Of a DNA stretch of 59,959 nt, positions 28,234 to 37,147 are shown one piece after another. A program made the position numbers and the translations under genes. The notes under the pieces are model-generated. The model saw only the letters and a program-made list of their open reading frames with translations. It had not been told where the DNA came from and searched no databases. Source of the stretch: Nitrospirota bacterium (GTDB lineage: Bacteria; Nitrospirota; Thermodesulfovibrionia; Thermodesulfovibrionales; Dissulfurispiraceae); assembly GCA_009773415.1 (NCBI GenBank), contig WSNO01000015.1, forward strand, positions 1-59,959. Reading direction: 5' to 3'. Positions within the stretch are counted from its first letter, which is position 1. Each line of letters opens with the position of its first letter.

Positions 28234-28824
28234 ATGAGCAATTTTGAGGCATTCTTCCTCACCTTTATCCCGATTCTGGTCGCCATCAACATTCCGGGCG
28301 TTCTGCCCATCTATATTTCTATCAGCGAACCCCTTAAGAAATCGCAGAAAAGGACAATAGCCATTCAGTCGGTCATTACAGCATTCATCGTCAGCGTCGG
28401 CTTCGTCTTTCTCGGGCAGGTGATTTTTAACGCGCTCAGAATACAGGTAGAAGATTTCATGATCGGCGGCGGCGTGCTGCTTCTGGTCATTTCGATCATC
28501 GAGATTGTCGCCGGGCGCCCAAAGTCCGACCAGCAGGGGGCCGAGTTCGGCGCCGTGCCGCTCGGCACGCCGCTTCTGGCGGGTCCGGCAACACTGACGA
28601 CTGCGCTCATTCTCGCCGGTTCATACGGGTATCTGCCGGTTATCCTTTCCCTTGTACTCGTTCTGTTTCTGGCGTGGCTCAGCTTCACATGGGCGGAATT
28701 CATCATCCGCATTATCGGCCACAATGGAGCGCGCGCCATGGCGAAAGTCGCATACCTCTTTCTCGCTGCCATCGCCGTTCACCTTATCAAAAGCGGTGTC
28801 TTCAAAGTCATCGGGTCGAAATAA
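28234..28824 (+). CDS. MarC-family integral membrane protein
   Basis: The 196-residue protein has six predicted helices and matches the MarC/YchE/YhgN family. It starts with FEAFFLTFIPILVAINIPGVLPIYISI and has FLGQVIFNALRIQVEDFMIGGGVLLL and PLGTPLLAGPATLTTALIL (landmarks). Despite the old name, members are not proven multiple-antibiotic-resistance proteins, and their substrates are unknown. It is divergent from the HEAT-repeat gene and convergent with the P-type ATPase gene. Confidence 0.88.
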   Translation: MSNFEAFFLTFIPILVAINIPGVLPIYISISEPLKKSQKRTIAIQSVITAFIVSVGFVFLGQVIFNALRIQVEDFMIGGGVLLLVISIIEIVAGRPKSDQQGAEFGAVPLGTPLLAGPATLTTALILAGSYGYLPVILSLVLVLFLAWLSFTWAEFIIRIIGHNGARAMAKVAYLFLAAIAVHLIKSGVFKVIGSK

Positions 28825-28889
28825 TTCATGCTGTCCTTGATGAAACTCCGCATGCAACCGCCGGAAAAATTACGGTGGATGGCTCAATT

Positions 28890-31544
28890 TCATCCGGACA
28901 ATGCCTTCCGCCGCCGTATCCACTTGTCGATTTCCACAACGATCACTACTGAGAACGCGACGGCAATAATCTGAGCCATCTCTGCGGGACTGAGCGGGAC
29001 GGTTCTGAATACCCACTGCAGCGGCGGTGCGAAGATAAAGGCCATCTGTGCGACAAAAGCGGCAATCATGCTGTAGAAAAGGAATTTGTTCCCCAACGGA
29101 TTCATTCGGAAGACTGATTCATGCTCCGAACGCGAGTTCCATGCCTGAAAGAACTGAAAAAAAACCATCGTGGAAACCGCAACGGTACGGGCATGCTCAA
29201 GAGATGCGCCGTCCCGTATGGCCACAATATAGTTCATGATGACTCCGGCAGATATGACAAGCCCGACCAGTATGGTTCGCTCAATGAGAAGACGCGACAT
29301 GATGCTCTCATCGGGATCCCGGGGCGGGCGGTCGATAATGCCTTTTTCTCCGGGCTCAAAGGCAAGCGCCACGTCCTGAAGTCCGTTGGTAACCAGGTTA
29401 ATCCAGAGCAACTGGGCCGCCAGATAGGGGATCGGCACGCCCAGAACCATCGCCGCCAGGATGGAAACGATAGCCGCCAGACCGGTAGGAATCAGAAAAA
29501 AAACTACCTTGCGAAGATTATCGAATACGATTCGCCCTTCCTTTACCGCCCTAAATATGCTGGCAAAATTATCATCAGCCAGAACCATATCTGACGCCTC
29601 CCTGGCGACATCGGTGCCGGTGATGCCCATGGCTATTCCGATGTGGGCTGCCTTCAGTGCGGGGGCATCGTTGACGCCGTCACCGGTCATTGCCACCGTC
29701 TCTCCGTGCCGGATAAGCTGCCGGGTGATCCTCAGTTTGTGTTCAGGAGCAACGCGGGCATAAACCGAGACATCCCTGACCCGCGCAAACAACTCTTCGT
29801 CGCTCATTCCTTCCAGATCCCGTCCGGTCAGGACTTCTTCCGCTCCCTGAATAATGCCGAGTTCGCGTCCGATGGCAGCCGCCGTGACGGCATGGTCGCC
29901 GGTGATCATCACCACCCTCATTCCGGCGCGCCTGCACCCGGCGATTGCCTCGATTACTTCAGGCCGGGGCGGATCAATCATCCCTTGCAGACCTGCCAGG
30001 GTGAGCCCGGACTCGGCATCATGATGGTGCAGTTCGTCCGTCTCAGGCGGCGCCTGCTTCCATGCAAACGCCAGCACCCGCATTCCTTCAGATGCAAACA
30101 CGCGGGCCATCCGGAGATATTCCTCCTTTACGCCGGCATCGGCGTCCGCCATCTCTGCAACCCGCTCCGGCGCCCCCTTCACGAATATCAGCCGTTTCCC
30201 TTCGTAAGAGTGAAGGGTAGCCATGTAGCCGCGTTCCGACTCAAAGGGAACTATGGCGACCTGTTCCAGACGCGCCTTCTCATCTTCAGCAACGAGCATG
30301 CCCTTCAGAGCCGAGACAATGAGTGCTCCTTCGGTCGGATCTCCATCTACCTTAAAGCGCCCGTCCTCTTCAAACACGTCCGATTCATTGCAGAGCAGTC
30401 CAATGCGCAAAAGGCGACGGAGGGCTTCATTCTCTATGCTGTTACGGTCTTTTCCCCCGCCGAGTATCTCTCCCGCCGGTTCGTAGCCGATACCGCCCAC
30501 CGCGTATACCTGTTCGCCGTCGAACAGGCGGGTCACCGTCATCTCGTTTTTGGTCAGCGTGCCCGTTTTGTCCGAGCAGATGACTGTTGTGCTGCCGAGG
30601 GTCTCTACCGCAGCCAGTTTTCTGACAATCGCATTATGCCTGGCCATGCGGGCTACACCGACCGCCATCACAATCGTGACCACGATAGGAAGCCCTTCAG
30701 GAATCGTCGCCACTGCTGCTGCCACCGCAACCATGAACATGTCCCTGATGCTTTCGCCGAGAAGAAGCCCTGTCACAAAAAGCGCAGCCGAAGCCCCCAT
30801 GACATAGAAACCAACAACTCTGGCAAAACGGTCTATCTTTTCCTGTATCGGAGCCTTGACCATGCCGATATCTCTGACCTCACCGGCGATAGTGCCGAGC
30901 ATGGTCGCTTCCCCCGTTGCAACCACGACGCCTTTGGCCCGGCCATTCACGACGGCTGTTCCCATAAATGCCATGTTCACCTGGTCGGCAGGAGTAAGGT
31001 TTGCTTCAGGGATTGACGGTGTCCGCTTCTCTACAGGCAGTGACTCACCGGTGAGCATGGCCTCGTTGATTCGCAATTCATTGGTATGGATTAACCGCAG
31101 ATCGGCAGGGACTCTCGCCCCGGAAGCAAGCATCACGATATCCCCCGGAACCAGTTCTGCTCCGGGAATCTCTTTCTCCCGCCCGTCCCTGATAACCCGG
31201 GCCCTGGCAACGAGAAGTTGCTGTAAGGCGCGGACGCTCCGTTCCGCCTTAATCTCCTGGATATACCCGATGAAAGCATTCAGGGTGACGACCGCCATGA
31301 TAACGCCGGTATCAATATATTCCCGGAGCAGAAATGTGATGACAGCGGCGATCAGCAGTATGTAGATGAGCGGACTGGTAAACTGATGGAGCAGTATCCT
31401 GAGCTTGCTGATCCGCTCCTCCTCGGCCAGCTTATTGGGACCATACTGCCGGAGACGCGCGAGGCTCTCATGTTCGGACAGCCCGGTTTCCGAGGTGCCG
31501 AATTTTTCAAAAATGAGTGATGTGTCGATCTGGTACCAGCTCAC
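28890..31544 (-). CDS. Cation-translocating P-type ATPase (Ca2+/SERCA-PMCA type)
   Basis: The 884-residue pump has all P-type landmarks. The actuator motif is MLTGESLPVEK, the helix 4 ion motif VATIPEGLPIVVTIVMAVGVARM (with PEGLP), and the phosphorylation site SDKTGTLTKNEMTV around residue 330. The hinge is MTGDGVNDAPALKAAHIGIAMG. An N-terminal cation-ATPase domain (GLSEHESLARLRQYGPNKL) and a C-terminal helix bundle are present. PEGLP and overall layout fit the P2A/P2B calcium pumps, probably exporting Ca2+ or Mn2+; the ion cannot be fixed from sequence alone. The length is normal. Confidence 0.93.
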   Translation of the reverse strand: MSWYQIDTSLIFEKFGTSETGLSEHESLARLRQYGPNKLAEEERISKLRILLHQFTSPLIYILLIAAVITFLLREYIDTGVIMAVVTLNAFIGYIQEIKAERSVRALQQLLVARARVIRDGREKEIPGAELVPGDIVMLASGARVPADLRLIHTNELRINEAMLTGESLPVEKRTPSIPEANLTPADQVNMAFMGTAVVNGRAKGVVVATGEATMLGTIAGEVRDIGMVKAPIQEKIDRFARVVGFYVMGASAALFVTGLLLGESIRDMFMVAVAAAVATIPEGLPIVVTIVMAVGVARMARHNAIVRKLAAVETLGSTTVICSDKTGTLTKNEMTVTRLFDGEQVYAVGGIGYEPAGEILGGGKDRNSIENEALRRLLRIGLLCNESDVFEEDGRFKVDGDPTEGALIVSALKGMLVAEDEKARLEQVAIVPFESERGYMATLHSYEGKRLIFVKGAPERVAEMADADAGVKEEYLRMARVFASEGMRVLAFAWKQAPPETDELHHHDAESGLTLAGLQGMIDPPRPEVIEAIAGCRRAGMRVVMITGDHAVTAAAIGRELGIIQGAEEVLTGRDLEGMSDEELFARVRDVSVYARVAPEHKLRITRQLIRHGETVAMTGDGVNDAPALKAAHIGIAMGITGTDVAREASDMVLADDNFASIFRAVKEGRIVFDNLRKVVFFLIPTGLAAIVSILAAMVLGVPIPYLAAQLLWINLVTNGLQDVALAFEPGEKGIIDRPPRDPDESIMSRLLIERTILVGLVISAGVIMNYIVAIRDGASLEHARTVAVSTMVFFQFFQAWNSRSEHESVFRMNPLGNKFLFYSMIAAFVAQMAFIFAPPLQWVFRTVPLSPAEMAQIIAVAFSVVIVVEIDKWIRRRKALSG

Positions 31545-31831
31545 GACAGTTCCCTGCGAGCATTGTCCGTCAATCGGCAGAATGCCTGATTCTGCTTCCT
31601 TTTCTGTTGCCTTTTTGATAAAGTATTCATTACTGATTATTATAAAGTACGTTGGTTATCAGAACGATACCGTAATCATTTCAGCTGCTGCCTGCGCAGC
31701 GCACCAGGGAAATAACAGGATGCACTGAGCAGAGCCGCAAAGCAGGTCATGCAGGAGGTCTCCCGCAGTTTTTTTGTACGAATGAAGCTCGCCATGAACG
31801 GCGAAGCAAATCAGACAATCGGAGGATCGCG

Positions 31832-32137
31832 ATGCCAGTGAAATCAACCGCACAGGAAGAAGAGTACATCAAAAGGCAGGAGTTTGAACGCTTAAAAAAG
31901 GTAGAGGAAGAAAAACACAAGAATTTATCCAAAACGGAAAAAAAACGCCTTCGCGACCTGCACTTTATGATGTGCCCGAAATGCGGGATGGAACTTGTGG
32001 AGATTGAGTACAAGGACATTAAAGTGGACAAATGCTCAGAATGTGACGGCATCTGGTTTGATGCCGGCGAATTTGAATCAGTGTCCCGGCTCAACAAGAG
32101 CACCATGGACAAATTATTCGGGGTTTTCAAAAAATAA
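31832..32137 (+). CDS. Small zf-TFIIB zinc-ribbon protein
   Basis: The 101-residue protein has a charged N-terminal half (KKVEEEKHKNLSKTEKKRLRD) and a zinc ribbon. The paired cysteines are CPKCGMELVEIEYKDIKVDKCSECDGIWFD, at about residues 50-79 (landmark). GIWFDAGEFE is the hallmark of the zf-TFIIB family found in many bacteria with no known role. GGAGG precedes the ATG. The gap 31545-31831 otherwise contains only A/T-rich sequence and a weak minus-strand TATAAT (31639-31644) that may serve the P-type ATPase. Confidence 0.85.
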   Translation: MPVKSTAQEEEYIKRQEFERLKKVEEEKHKNLSKTEKKRLRDLHFMMCPKCGMELVEIEYKDIKVDKCSECDGIWFDAGEFESVSRLNKSTMDKLFGVFKK

Positions 32138-32164
32138 GAACCATACGCACATAAACAGGCATAT

Positions 32165-32196
32165 CCGCGCCGGCATGATATTGATAGCCGGCGCGG
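32165..32196. terminator. Inverted repeat after the zinc-ribbon gene
   Basis: A perfect 10-bp G/C stem (32165-32174 with 32187-32196) with a 12-base loop lies 28 bp after the zinc-ribbon gene. No T-run follows, so it may be a Rho-type or weak terminator. The rest of 32138-32435 holds only the ubiE promoter. Confidence 0.4.
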
Positions 32197-32396
32197 CCAT
32201 TCTCAGCCAGAAACGATGCTTTATGTTCATTAGGCACAACATCTGACTTTGTGCCGACAGCAACACCACACCTGATTATGAAATGTGCTCCATTTCAGAT
32301 ATTGCCCCCTGCTGTCAATAGTAGACTCCAAATCGCTCAGGCAGCGGGCAGTCCCTTTTTGTGTCCACTCTTTTCAGCTAACCTGAGTTTCTGCCC

Positions 32397-32426
32397 CTGA
32401 CTCCCGCCTTCCGCCTCCTGTATACT
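32397..32426 (+). promoter_or_regulatory. Putative ubiE promoter
   Basis: CTGACT (32397-32402), 18 bp, TATACT (32421-32426). The ATG of ubiE is at 32436, 9 bp after the -10 box, with no Shine-Dalgarno between them. The transcript would have almost no leader. Confidence 0.45.
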
Positions 32427-32435
32427 ATTCATTCC

Positions 32436-33086
32436 ATGTTTGACGAGATTGCGAAACGATATGACCTCCTGAATCATCTGCTGTCGCTGGGCCAGGATTA
32501 TTACTGGCGGCGCGTGATGACGCGGGAGCTCGGCATAAAAGCGGCTGAGCGGGTGCTCGATTTGGCGGCGGGCACCGGAGACAGCTCTATCGGGTTTCTG
32601 AAAACGGGAGCTCAGGTGGTCGGACTCGACCTGAGTATCAACATGCTGAAGGTTGCACAGAAAAAGATAGCGGACCCCGGTTTTGCCGTCATTCACGGCT
32701 CGGCATACGAGATGCCGTTTCATGACAGGTCATTCGACGGACTCGCCTGCGCCTTCGGCATTCGCAACATGCACGAAACGCCGCGGGCCCTGTCCGAAAT
32801 ATTTCGCGTGATCAAGCCCGGCGGGCGCGTCGTTATCCTTGAGTTCTCGATGCCGGTCGGGTGGTTCAGGCCTGTCTATCGCTTTTATTTAAAAAATGCC
32901 GTCCCTGCAGTCGCCGCCCTGTTTTCAGAGCGCTCGGCCTACGAATATCTCGGCGACTCCATCGGAAAATTTTACACGCCGGCAGCTTTCCGGAAACTGA
33001 TGGAAGATGCCGGCTTTGTCAATTGCCGCCAGATCCCGCTCAGTTTTGGAACCGTTTACCTGCACAGGGCGGAGCGGTCGCGCTGA
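32436..33086 (+). CDS. ubiE: Demethylmenaquinone/ubiquinone methyltransferase
   Basis: The 216-residue SAM-dependent methyltransferase begins MFDEIAKRYDLLNHLLSLGQD, the UbiE/MenG signature. Motif I follows (VLDLAAGTGDSSIGFLKTG), then YEMPFHDRSFDGLACAFGIRNM and RVIKPGGRVVILEFSMP. It methylates the ring of demethylmenaquinone in menaquinone synthesis. No other men or ubi genes are present, so the quinone cannot be decided from sequence alone. lgt follows 31 bp downstream. Confidence 0.94.
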   Translation: MFDEIAKRYDLLNHLLSLGQDYYWRRVMTRELGIKAAERVLDLAAGTGDSSIGFLKTGAQVVGLDLSINMLKVAQKKIADPGFAVIHGSAYEMPFHDRSFDGLACAFGIRNMHETPRALSEIFRVIKPGGRVVILEFSMPVGWFRPVYRFYLKNAVPAVAALFSERSAYEYLGDSIGKFYTPAAFRKLMEDAGFVNCRQIPLSFGTVYLHRAERSR

Positions 33087-33117
33087 AAAAGCTCCGGCAA
33101 GGTAGAATAAAGACGAT

Positions 33118-33891
33118 ATGATTCAGTATCCGAACATCGACCCCGAAATCTTTCGCATCGGCCCGCTGGCAATCCGCTGGTACGGCGTGATGTACCTGCT
33201 CGGATTTGCCGCCTCTTTTTTTCTGGTTCGCTCGCAGATCCGCCGGAAGGGCATTCAGGTCGAAAAGGACTTTGTCGAATCGCTCTTCACCTGGCTCATT
33301 CTCGGCCTCCTGCTCGGCGCCCGGCTCGGGCATGTGCTGTTCTACGGACTGCCTTTTTACCTGCAGAATCCGTTTGAGATTATCGCCGTCTGGCATGGCG
33401 GCATGTCGTTCCACGGCGGATTTATCGGCTGCTTGGTGGCGGGCATCCTTTTCTGCCGCAGCACGAAACAGGATTTCTGGCTCATATCTGATATCGTTAT
33501 TGCAACAGCTCCCATCGGACTTGCTCTCGGACGTCTGGGCAACTTTATCAACGGAGAACTCTACGGCCGCATTACGGACGTTCCATGGGCAATGATATTC
33601 CCTGACGGAGGTCCGCACCCGCGTCATCCGTCGCAACTTTATGAGTGCTTCCTGGAGGGGATTCTGCTTTTTATCATTCTCTGGGTTGCAAAAGACCGCC
33701 TTCCGCGCAGCGGCATGGTGACCGCTCTTTTTGCGATCCTCTACGGATTGTTCCGCTTTCTCGTGGAGTTTGTTCGCGAGCCCGAAGTGAGCAACGTTTT
33801 TAATCTGCTTACCATGGGACAGGTATTGAGCAGTATAATGATCCTTTGCGGAGTTTTTCTCTTCTGGCTCCGCAGAAAGGCGGCATCGTGA
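33118..33891 (+). CDS. lgt: Prolipoprotein diacylglyceryl transferase
   Basis: The 257-residue inner-membrane enzyme adds diacylglycerol to the lipobox cysteine of prolipoproteins. Seven helices and the family signature GRLGNFINGELYGR are present. The conserved catalytic histidine region is WYGVMYLLGFAASFFLV, and HGGMSFHGGFIGCL and HPSQLYECFLEG also match. The length is normal. The TGA stop overlaps the GTG start of the next gene by 4 bp. Substrates in the window would include PilP and the FN3 lipoprotein. Confidence 0.97.
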   Translation: MIQYPNIDPEIFRIGPLAIRWYGVMYLLGFAASFFLVRSQIRRKGIQVEKDFVESLFTWLILGLLLGARLGHVLFYGLPFYLQNPFEIIAVWHGGMSFHGGFIGCLVAGILFCRSTKQDFWLISDIVIATAPIGLALGRLGNFINGELYGRITDVPWAMIFPDGGPHPRHPSQLYECFLEGILLFIILWVAKDRLPRSGMVTALFAILYGLFRFLVEFVREPEVSNVFNLLTMGQVLSSIMILCGVFLFWLRRKAAS

Positions 33892-34391
33892 CAACAGCAC
33901 TGAACAGCCTCAAGCGGCATGTCTTTTACGAACTGCTCGACCTCGTCGGGCGTGTTTTTGTTGTCGTCAGTTATTCGCCGGAGGTTATCCTCGGCAAACG
34001 TACATTCAGCGAGGAAGAGAAGCACTCCGGCCTGACGCTTGTTTTCACTCCGCGGATGCCGGTGCAGTGGAATGAACATGGCATGAACGCTACGCTGACC
34101 TTTGGAGAGCGGGCGCAGAAGTGCTTCATCCCGTCGGGCAGCATCGTGGCCGTCTACTCACATGAACTTCAGGTCCAGCTTACCGCGGCTCCGCAGGCAG
34201 AAGAACCGGCGCAAACAGTCCCTGTCCGCAAGGAACCGCAGGTTATGGATACAACCCGGCTGCGGCGCGGTCCGCGGCGGGCCGCCGCTCTTCGCGAACA
34301 TGGCGCGCAAAGCGGCAAGCTCATCGAGGTCGACTTTGCAAAAAAACTGAAAAGAAAAACAGATGGTGCTCCGGAAAAGGAGGATGCATGA
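33888..34391 (+). CDS. SspB-like ClpXP adaptor candidate
   Basis: From a GTG start at 33888 (GTGA overlap with lgt) the protein is 167 residues. The central region LVFTPRMPVQWN, then ATLTFGERAQKCFIPSGSIVAVYSHE (landmark), resembles the SspB core, where E. coli has IAPRAVGNL, then FNARFGG and VPLAAVLAIYARE. A disordered, charged tail ends with LIEVDFAKKLKRK, placed like the ClpX-binding tail of SspB. SspB delivers ssrA-tagged proteins to ClpXP. The match is by eye and partial, so this is a moderate call; a structure comparison would settle it. The next gene overlaps by 4 bp. Confidence 0.5.
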   Translation: MTTALNSLKRHVFYELLDLVGRVFVVVSYSPEVILGKRTFSEEEKHSGLTLVFTPRMPVQWNEHGMNATLTFGERAQKCFIPSGSIVAVYSHELQVQLTAAPQAEEPAQTVPVRKEPQVMDTTRLRRGPRRAAALREHGAQSGKLIEVDFAKKLKRKTDGAPEKEDA

Positions 34392-34723
34392 ACAACGAAA
34401 AGCTCGTGCATGATTTGATTGTCGATACCATGCGCAGAAAGTATGCGCGTGACTATAAGGAAATCGTTGTCGATGAGAACGCCTGCCCCGAGTTAATTCT
34501 CAAGAATCACGGCCTTGTGCTTGCCGTCGTTTCTGTTGAGACCGATTCGACCATCTCCCCTGAAAAGGCTGACCGGTGGAAGGAGGTTGTGGAAGAAGGC
34601 AACAAGCTCATCCTCATGGTGCCGAAAAACGCCCGTGTCAGGGTTACGGATATCCTCTGGCAGAAAGGCATTATGGATCGTGTAAGCGTCGGCTCGTACG
34701 AGATTGCGATTACCATGCCGTAA
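34388..34723 (+). CDS. Conserved-looking small protein, function unknown
   Basis: The 111-residue protein starts at an ATGA overlap with the SspB-like gene and has a good Shine-Dalgarno (AAGGAGG). The layout (YKEIVVDENACPELIL, then LVLAVVSVET, WKEVVEEGNKLILMVPKNARV, and a C-terminal KGIMDRVSVGSYEI; landmarks) recalls small PD-(D/E)XK-like folds. In those the pattern is PDL...EVET...W...LVVP. The usual acidic residue before VET is serine here, so nuclease activity is doubtful. I do not recognise the family. The gene is tightly linked with lgt and the SspB-like gene. Confidence 0.65.
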   Translation: MNNEKLVHDLIVDTMRRKYARDYKEIVVDENACPELILKNHGLVLAVVSVETDSTISPEKADRWKEVVEEGNKLILMVPKNARVRVTDILWQKGIMDRVSVGSYEIAITMP

Positions 34724-34849
34724 AGCACCCTCTTTAGGATATAACGGTGAGAAAAACAGCGCGGACTCCCCAAGAACCTTAGTTGAGGCAAAACACAATA
34801 ACACGCCGCGCGGCCGCTCAAGACGTCAAGATTCGCTGCCTTTCGCTGC

Positions 34850-37084
34850 TCATCGTCCGTTCTGACGGCTCGCTTCCGCAAAAGCATGCAGCCATGACCG
34901 TTCCCTGACCTCTTCAAGTTTCCACGCGGTCTTCTGCACCCAGTTCGGATGCTGGTTCACCGTACCCGGCAGATTCTGCTGACTCACCAGTCCCATCAGG
35001 TCATCAAGCATTACACTCAGCATCCTGCTCGGCGTGCGAGCCAGATAGGCATGCACAGCAAGCGCGATCTCAGGCGTCATGACCGGCAGGTCGTCCGGAG
35101 CCTCCGGAAAGTCGTGCGGCAGGAGACCCCGCTCCTTCAGAGCGCGCACCAGACGTGTGCGGTCATGGCGGCGATCTTCGCGGTATCTCCCAATGTGTTC
35201 CGGATGCGGAAACAGCCGCAGTTGCTCTTTAACGTCTATATCGCGACCGAGCCAGAACCCGGCAAGCGTCGGCAGGTCATGCGTAGTGACGGCGGCGATT
35301 GCCATGTCCGGATACTGCTCAGGCCGCTTGAAGTTCGGATCGGGATAATAGCGCTCAAAATAGAGCAGCCTGAAGGACAGCATGCGGAAGGACTGCAGCA
35401 TTTCCCGCATTCCGTCGCCGAAGGTTCCGAGGTCCTCGGCAACCACAACAGTTTTGTTGCGTACACTCTCAAGTGCAATAATGCGCAGCAGTTCTTCAGC
35501 AAAGCACCGGACGTAAGCTCCTTCAAGCGGGAGTTTTCCGTCCGGAATCCAGAAGAGCCGGAAAAGCCCGAGAGCGTGGTCTATGCGGATTGCTCCTCCA
35601 TGGCGCATGTTCTTCCGGATTGATTCAATGAAAAATCGGTAGCCTGTTTCACGGAGCTGCTCCGGAATCATGGGGGGAAATCCCCAGTCCTGCCCCGACG
35701 GGTTGAAGTCGTCGAGCGGGGCGCCTACGCTGATGCCTTGAGCAAAAACCTCCTGAGCCATCCAGACATCGCTGCCGCCGGCAACAGAGCCGACCGCCAG
35801 ATCATGATAAAGACCAACCGGCATGTGCAGTTCCTGTGTCAACGCTGCTGCGTTATTATGCTGCTCATGCACCAGCCATTGCAGATACTGATAATAGAGG
35901 ATGCTTTTTTCATGCGCCTTCCTGAATGCCGTCACCGCATCGCTCTGAGGGCTATGGTACTGCTCAGGCCACTGCTGCCAGGCATCGGACCGCTGCATCG
36001 CGCAAAAACTATCTCGCATCGCGCACCACGTCGCAAAAGCCAAAAGAGAGTCCCCCTCGGCCTTTATGAAGTCCAGGAACTTCTGTGCATGTTGAGACGA
36101 GCGCTGCCAATGGTGCTCGTAAAACCATGCAAAAGCGGAGCGCAACACCTGTTCCTTCAGCGCTGCTATGGCCTCATAGTCGAGCGCATCGGCGTTTCTG
36201 ACCTCTTCCTCCTGCTTCCGGTAGCTGTCAGAGCTGACAATTTTCCGGCATTCATCCGACTCCTGCACATCCGAAACAGCCTCAAGAGCAAGATAGAGAT
36301 GATTCTTGTAAATTCTGCTTACCGGGGAATACGGGCTGATGCCGTATGGATAGGTATTCGGAATGGCGTGAAGCGGGTTGATGCCGACAAACCCTCCTCC
36401 GCATTCACCCGCCAGACGGACAAGCGATTCAAGATCGGCAAAATCGCCGATGCCCTGATTGCGCCCGGAACGAACCGCATAAAGATTGGACGATACGCCC
36501 CACACGCGGCCGGAAACAAGCTCAGGCGGCAAATAGCATTCGTCCGGCGTGATAATCATCCGCGCAAACCCGCTGATTTCTGTCGCCCCTCCGGAAAAGA
36601 CCGGCTGGGCATGGCGGCATACGACCTGCACATCGTAATACCCGATTCGCCTCCGGCCGGTGTCAGAAAGAAGAATCCTGACAAACCGCTTTCCCTCGAT
36701 GACCTCTGATGCAACAGGAACAATTTTTTCGCCCGGAAGAATGCAGCTGCAGAAGCGTCCCATCTCATCAAGTATGGTCCAGGATATTGTCAGCGAACGC
36801 TCCAGCCCTTCTTCAAGCGGAATGCTCAGGGAAATGGCGGCCGGCTGTGCCGTGACGGAAATGACCTGCACCGGCTCCAGCAGGCGATTCCATGGCCGCC
36901 CCTTCCGTTCGGCTATTTCGCGCTGCAGGCACTCGACCGAATCGACATTGATGCGCATGGCGCGCAGTATCGCTGTTTTTGTCTCCGGCGACGCCCAGTG
37001 GCGGGTGCCGAGAATGTCCCAGTAGTCAGGGATAACGCCGCACAGATCGGCAAGTTCGAGAATCAGCTCTTTGCAGTCAGGCAT
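34850..37084 (-). CDS. malQ: 4-alpha-glucanotransferase
   Basis: The 744-residue amylomaltase belongs to GH77. It moves maltooligosaccharide units in glycogen or maltodextrin metabolism. The catalytic barrel carries GINPLHAIPNTYPYGISPYSP, AIRIDHALGLFRLFWIP, VVAEDLGTFGDGMREML and TTHDLPTLAGFWLG (each a landmark), covering the catalytic Asp, Glu and Asp. An N-terminal region of about 150 residues resembles that of E. coli-type MalQ. No glycogen genes are adjacent. It lies 63 bp upstream of the CysRS-like gene on the same strand order. Confidence 0.93.
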   Translation of the reverse strand: MPDCKELILELADLCGVIPDYWDILGTRHWASPETKTAILRAMRINVDSVECLQREIAERKGRPWNRLLEPVQVISVTAQPAAISLSIPLEEGLERSLTISWTILDEMGRFCSCILPGEKIVPVASEVIEGKRFVRILLSDTGRRRIGYYDVQVVCRHAQPVFSGGATEISGFARMIITPDECYLPPELVSGRVWGVSSNLYAVRSGRNQGIGDFADLESLVRLAGECGGGFVGINPLHAIPNTYPYGISPYSPVSRIYKNHLYLALEAVSDVQESDECRKIVSSDSYRKQEEEVRNADALDYEAIAALKEQVLRSAFAWFYEHHWQRSSQHAQKFLDFIKAEGDSLLAFATWCAMRDSFCAMQRSDAWQQWPEQYHSPQSDAVTAFRKAHEKSILYYQYLQWLVHEQHNNAAALTQELHMPVGLYHDLAVGSVAGGSDVWMAQEVFAQGISVGAPLDDFNPSGQDWGFPPMIPEQLRETGYRFFIESIRKNMRHGGAIRIDHALGLFRLFWIPDGKLPLEGAYVRCFAEELLRIIALESVRNKTVVVAEDLGTFGDGMREMLQSFRMLSFRLLYFERYYPDPNFKRPEQYPDMAIAAVTTHDLPTLAGFWLGRDIDVKEQLRLFPHPEHIGRYREDRRHDRTRLVRALKERGLLPHDFPEAPDDLPVMTPEIALAVHAYLARTPSRMLSVMLDDLMGLVSQQNLPGTVNQHPNWVQKTAWKLEEVRERSWLHAFAEASRQNGR

Positions 37085-37147
37085 GCAGCCTCCTTCAGAT
37101 CAATATGCACCGTTTCCTGCAAGTGTAGCAGAGAAAAGAAGCGCTTC

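Noticed and set aside
29643-31016. 457-codon plus-strand ORF
   Set aside because: It lies entirely antisense to the P-type ATPase gene, has no family resemblance and is a by-product of that gene's codon bias.
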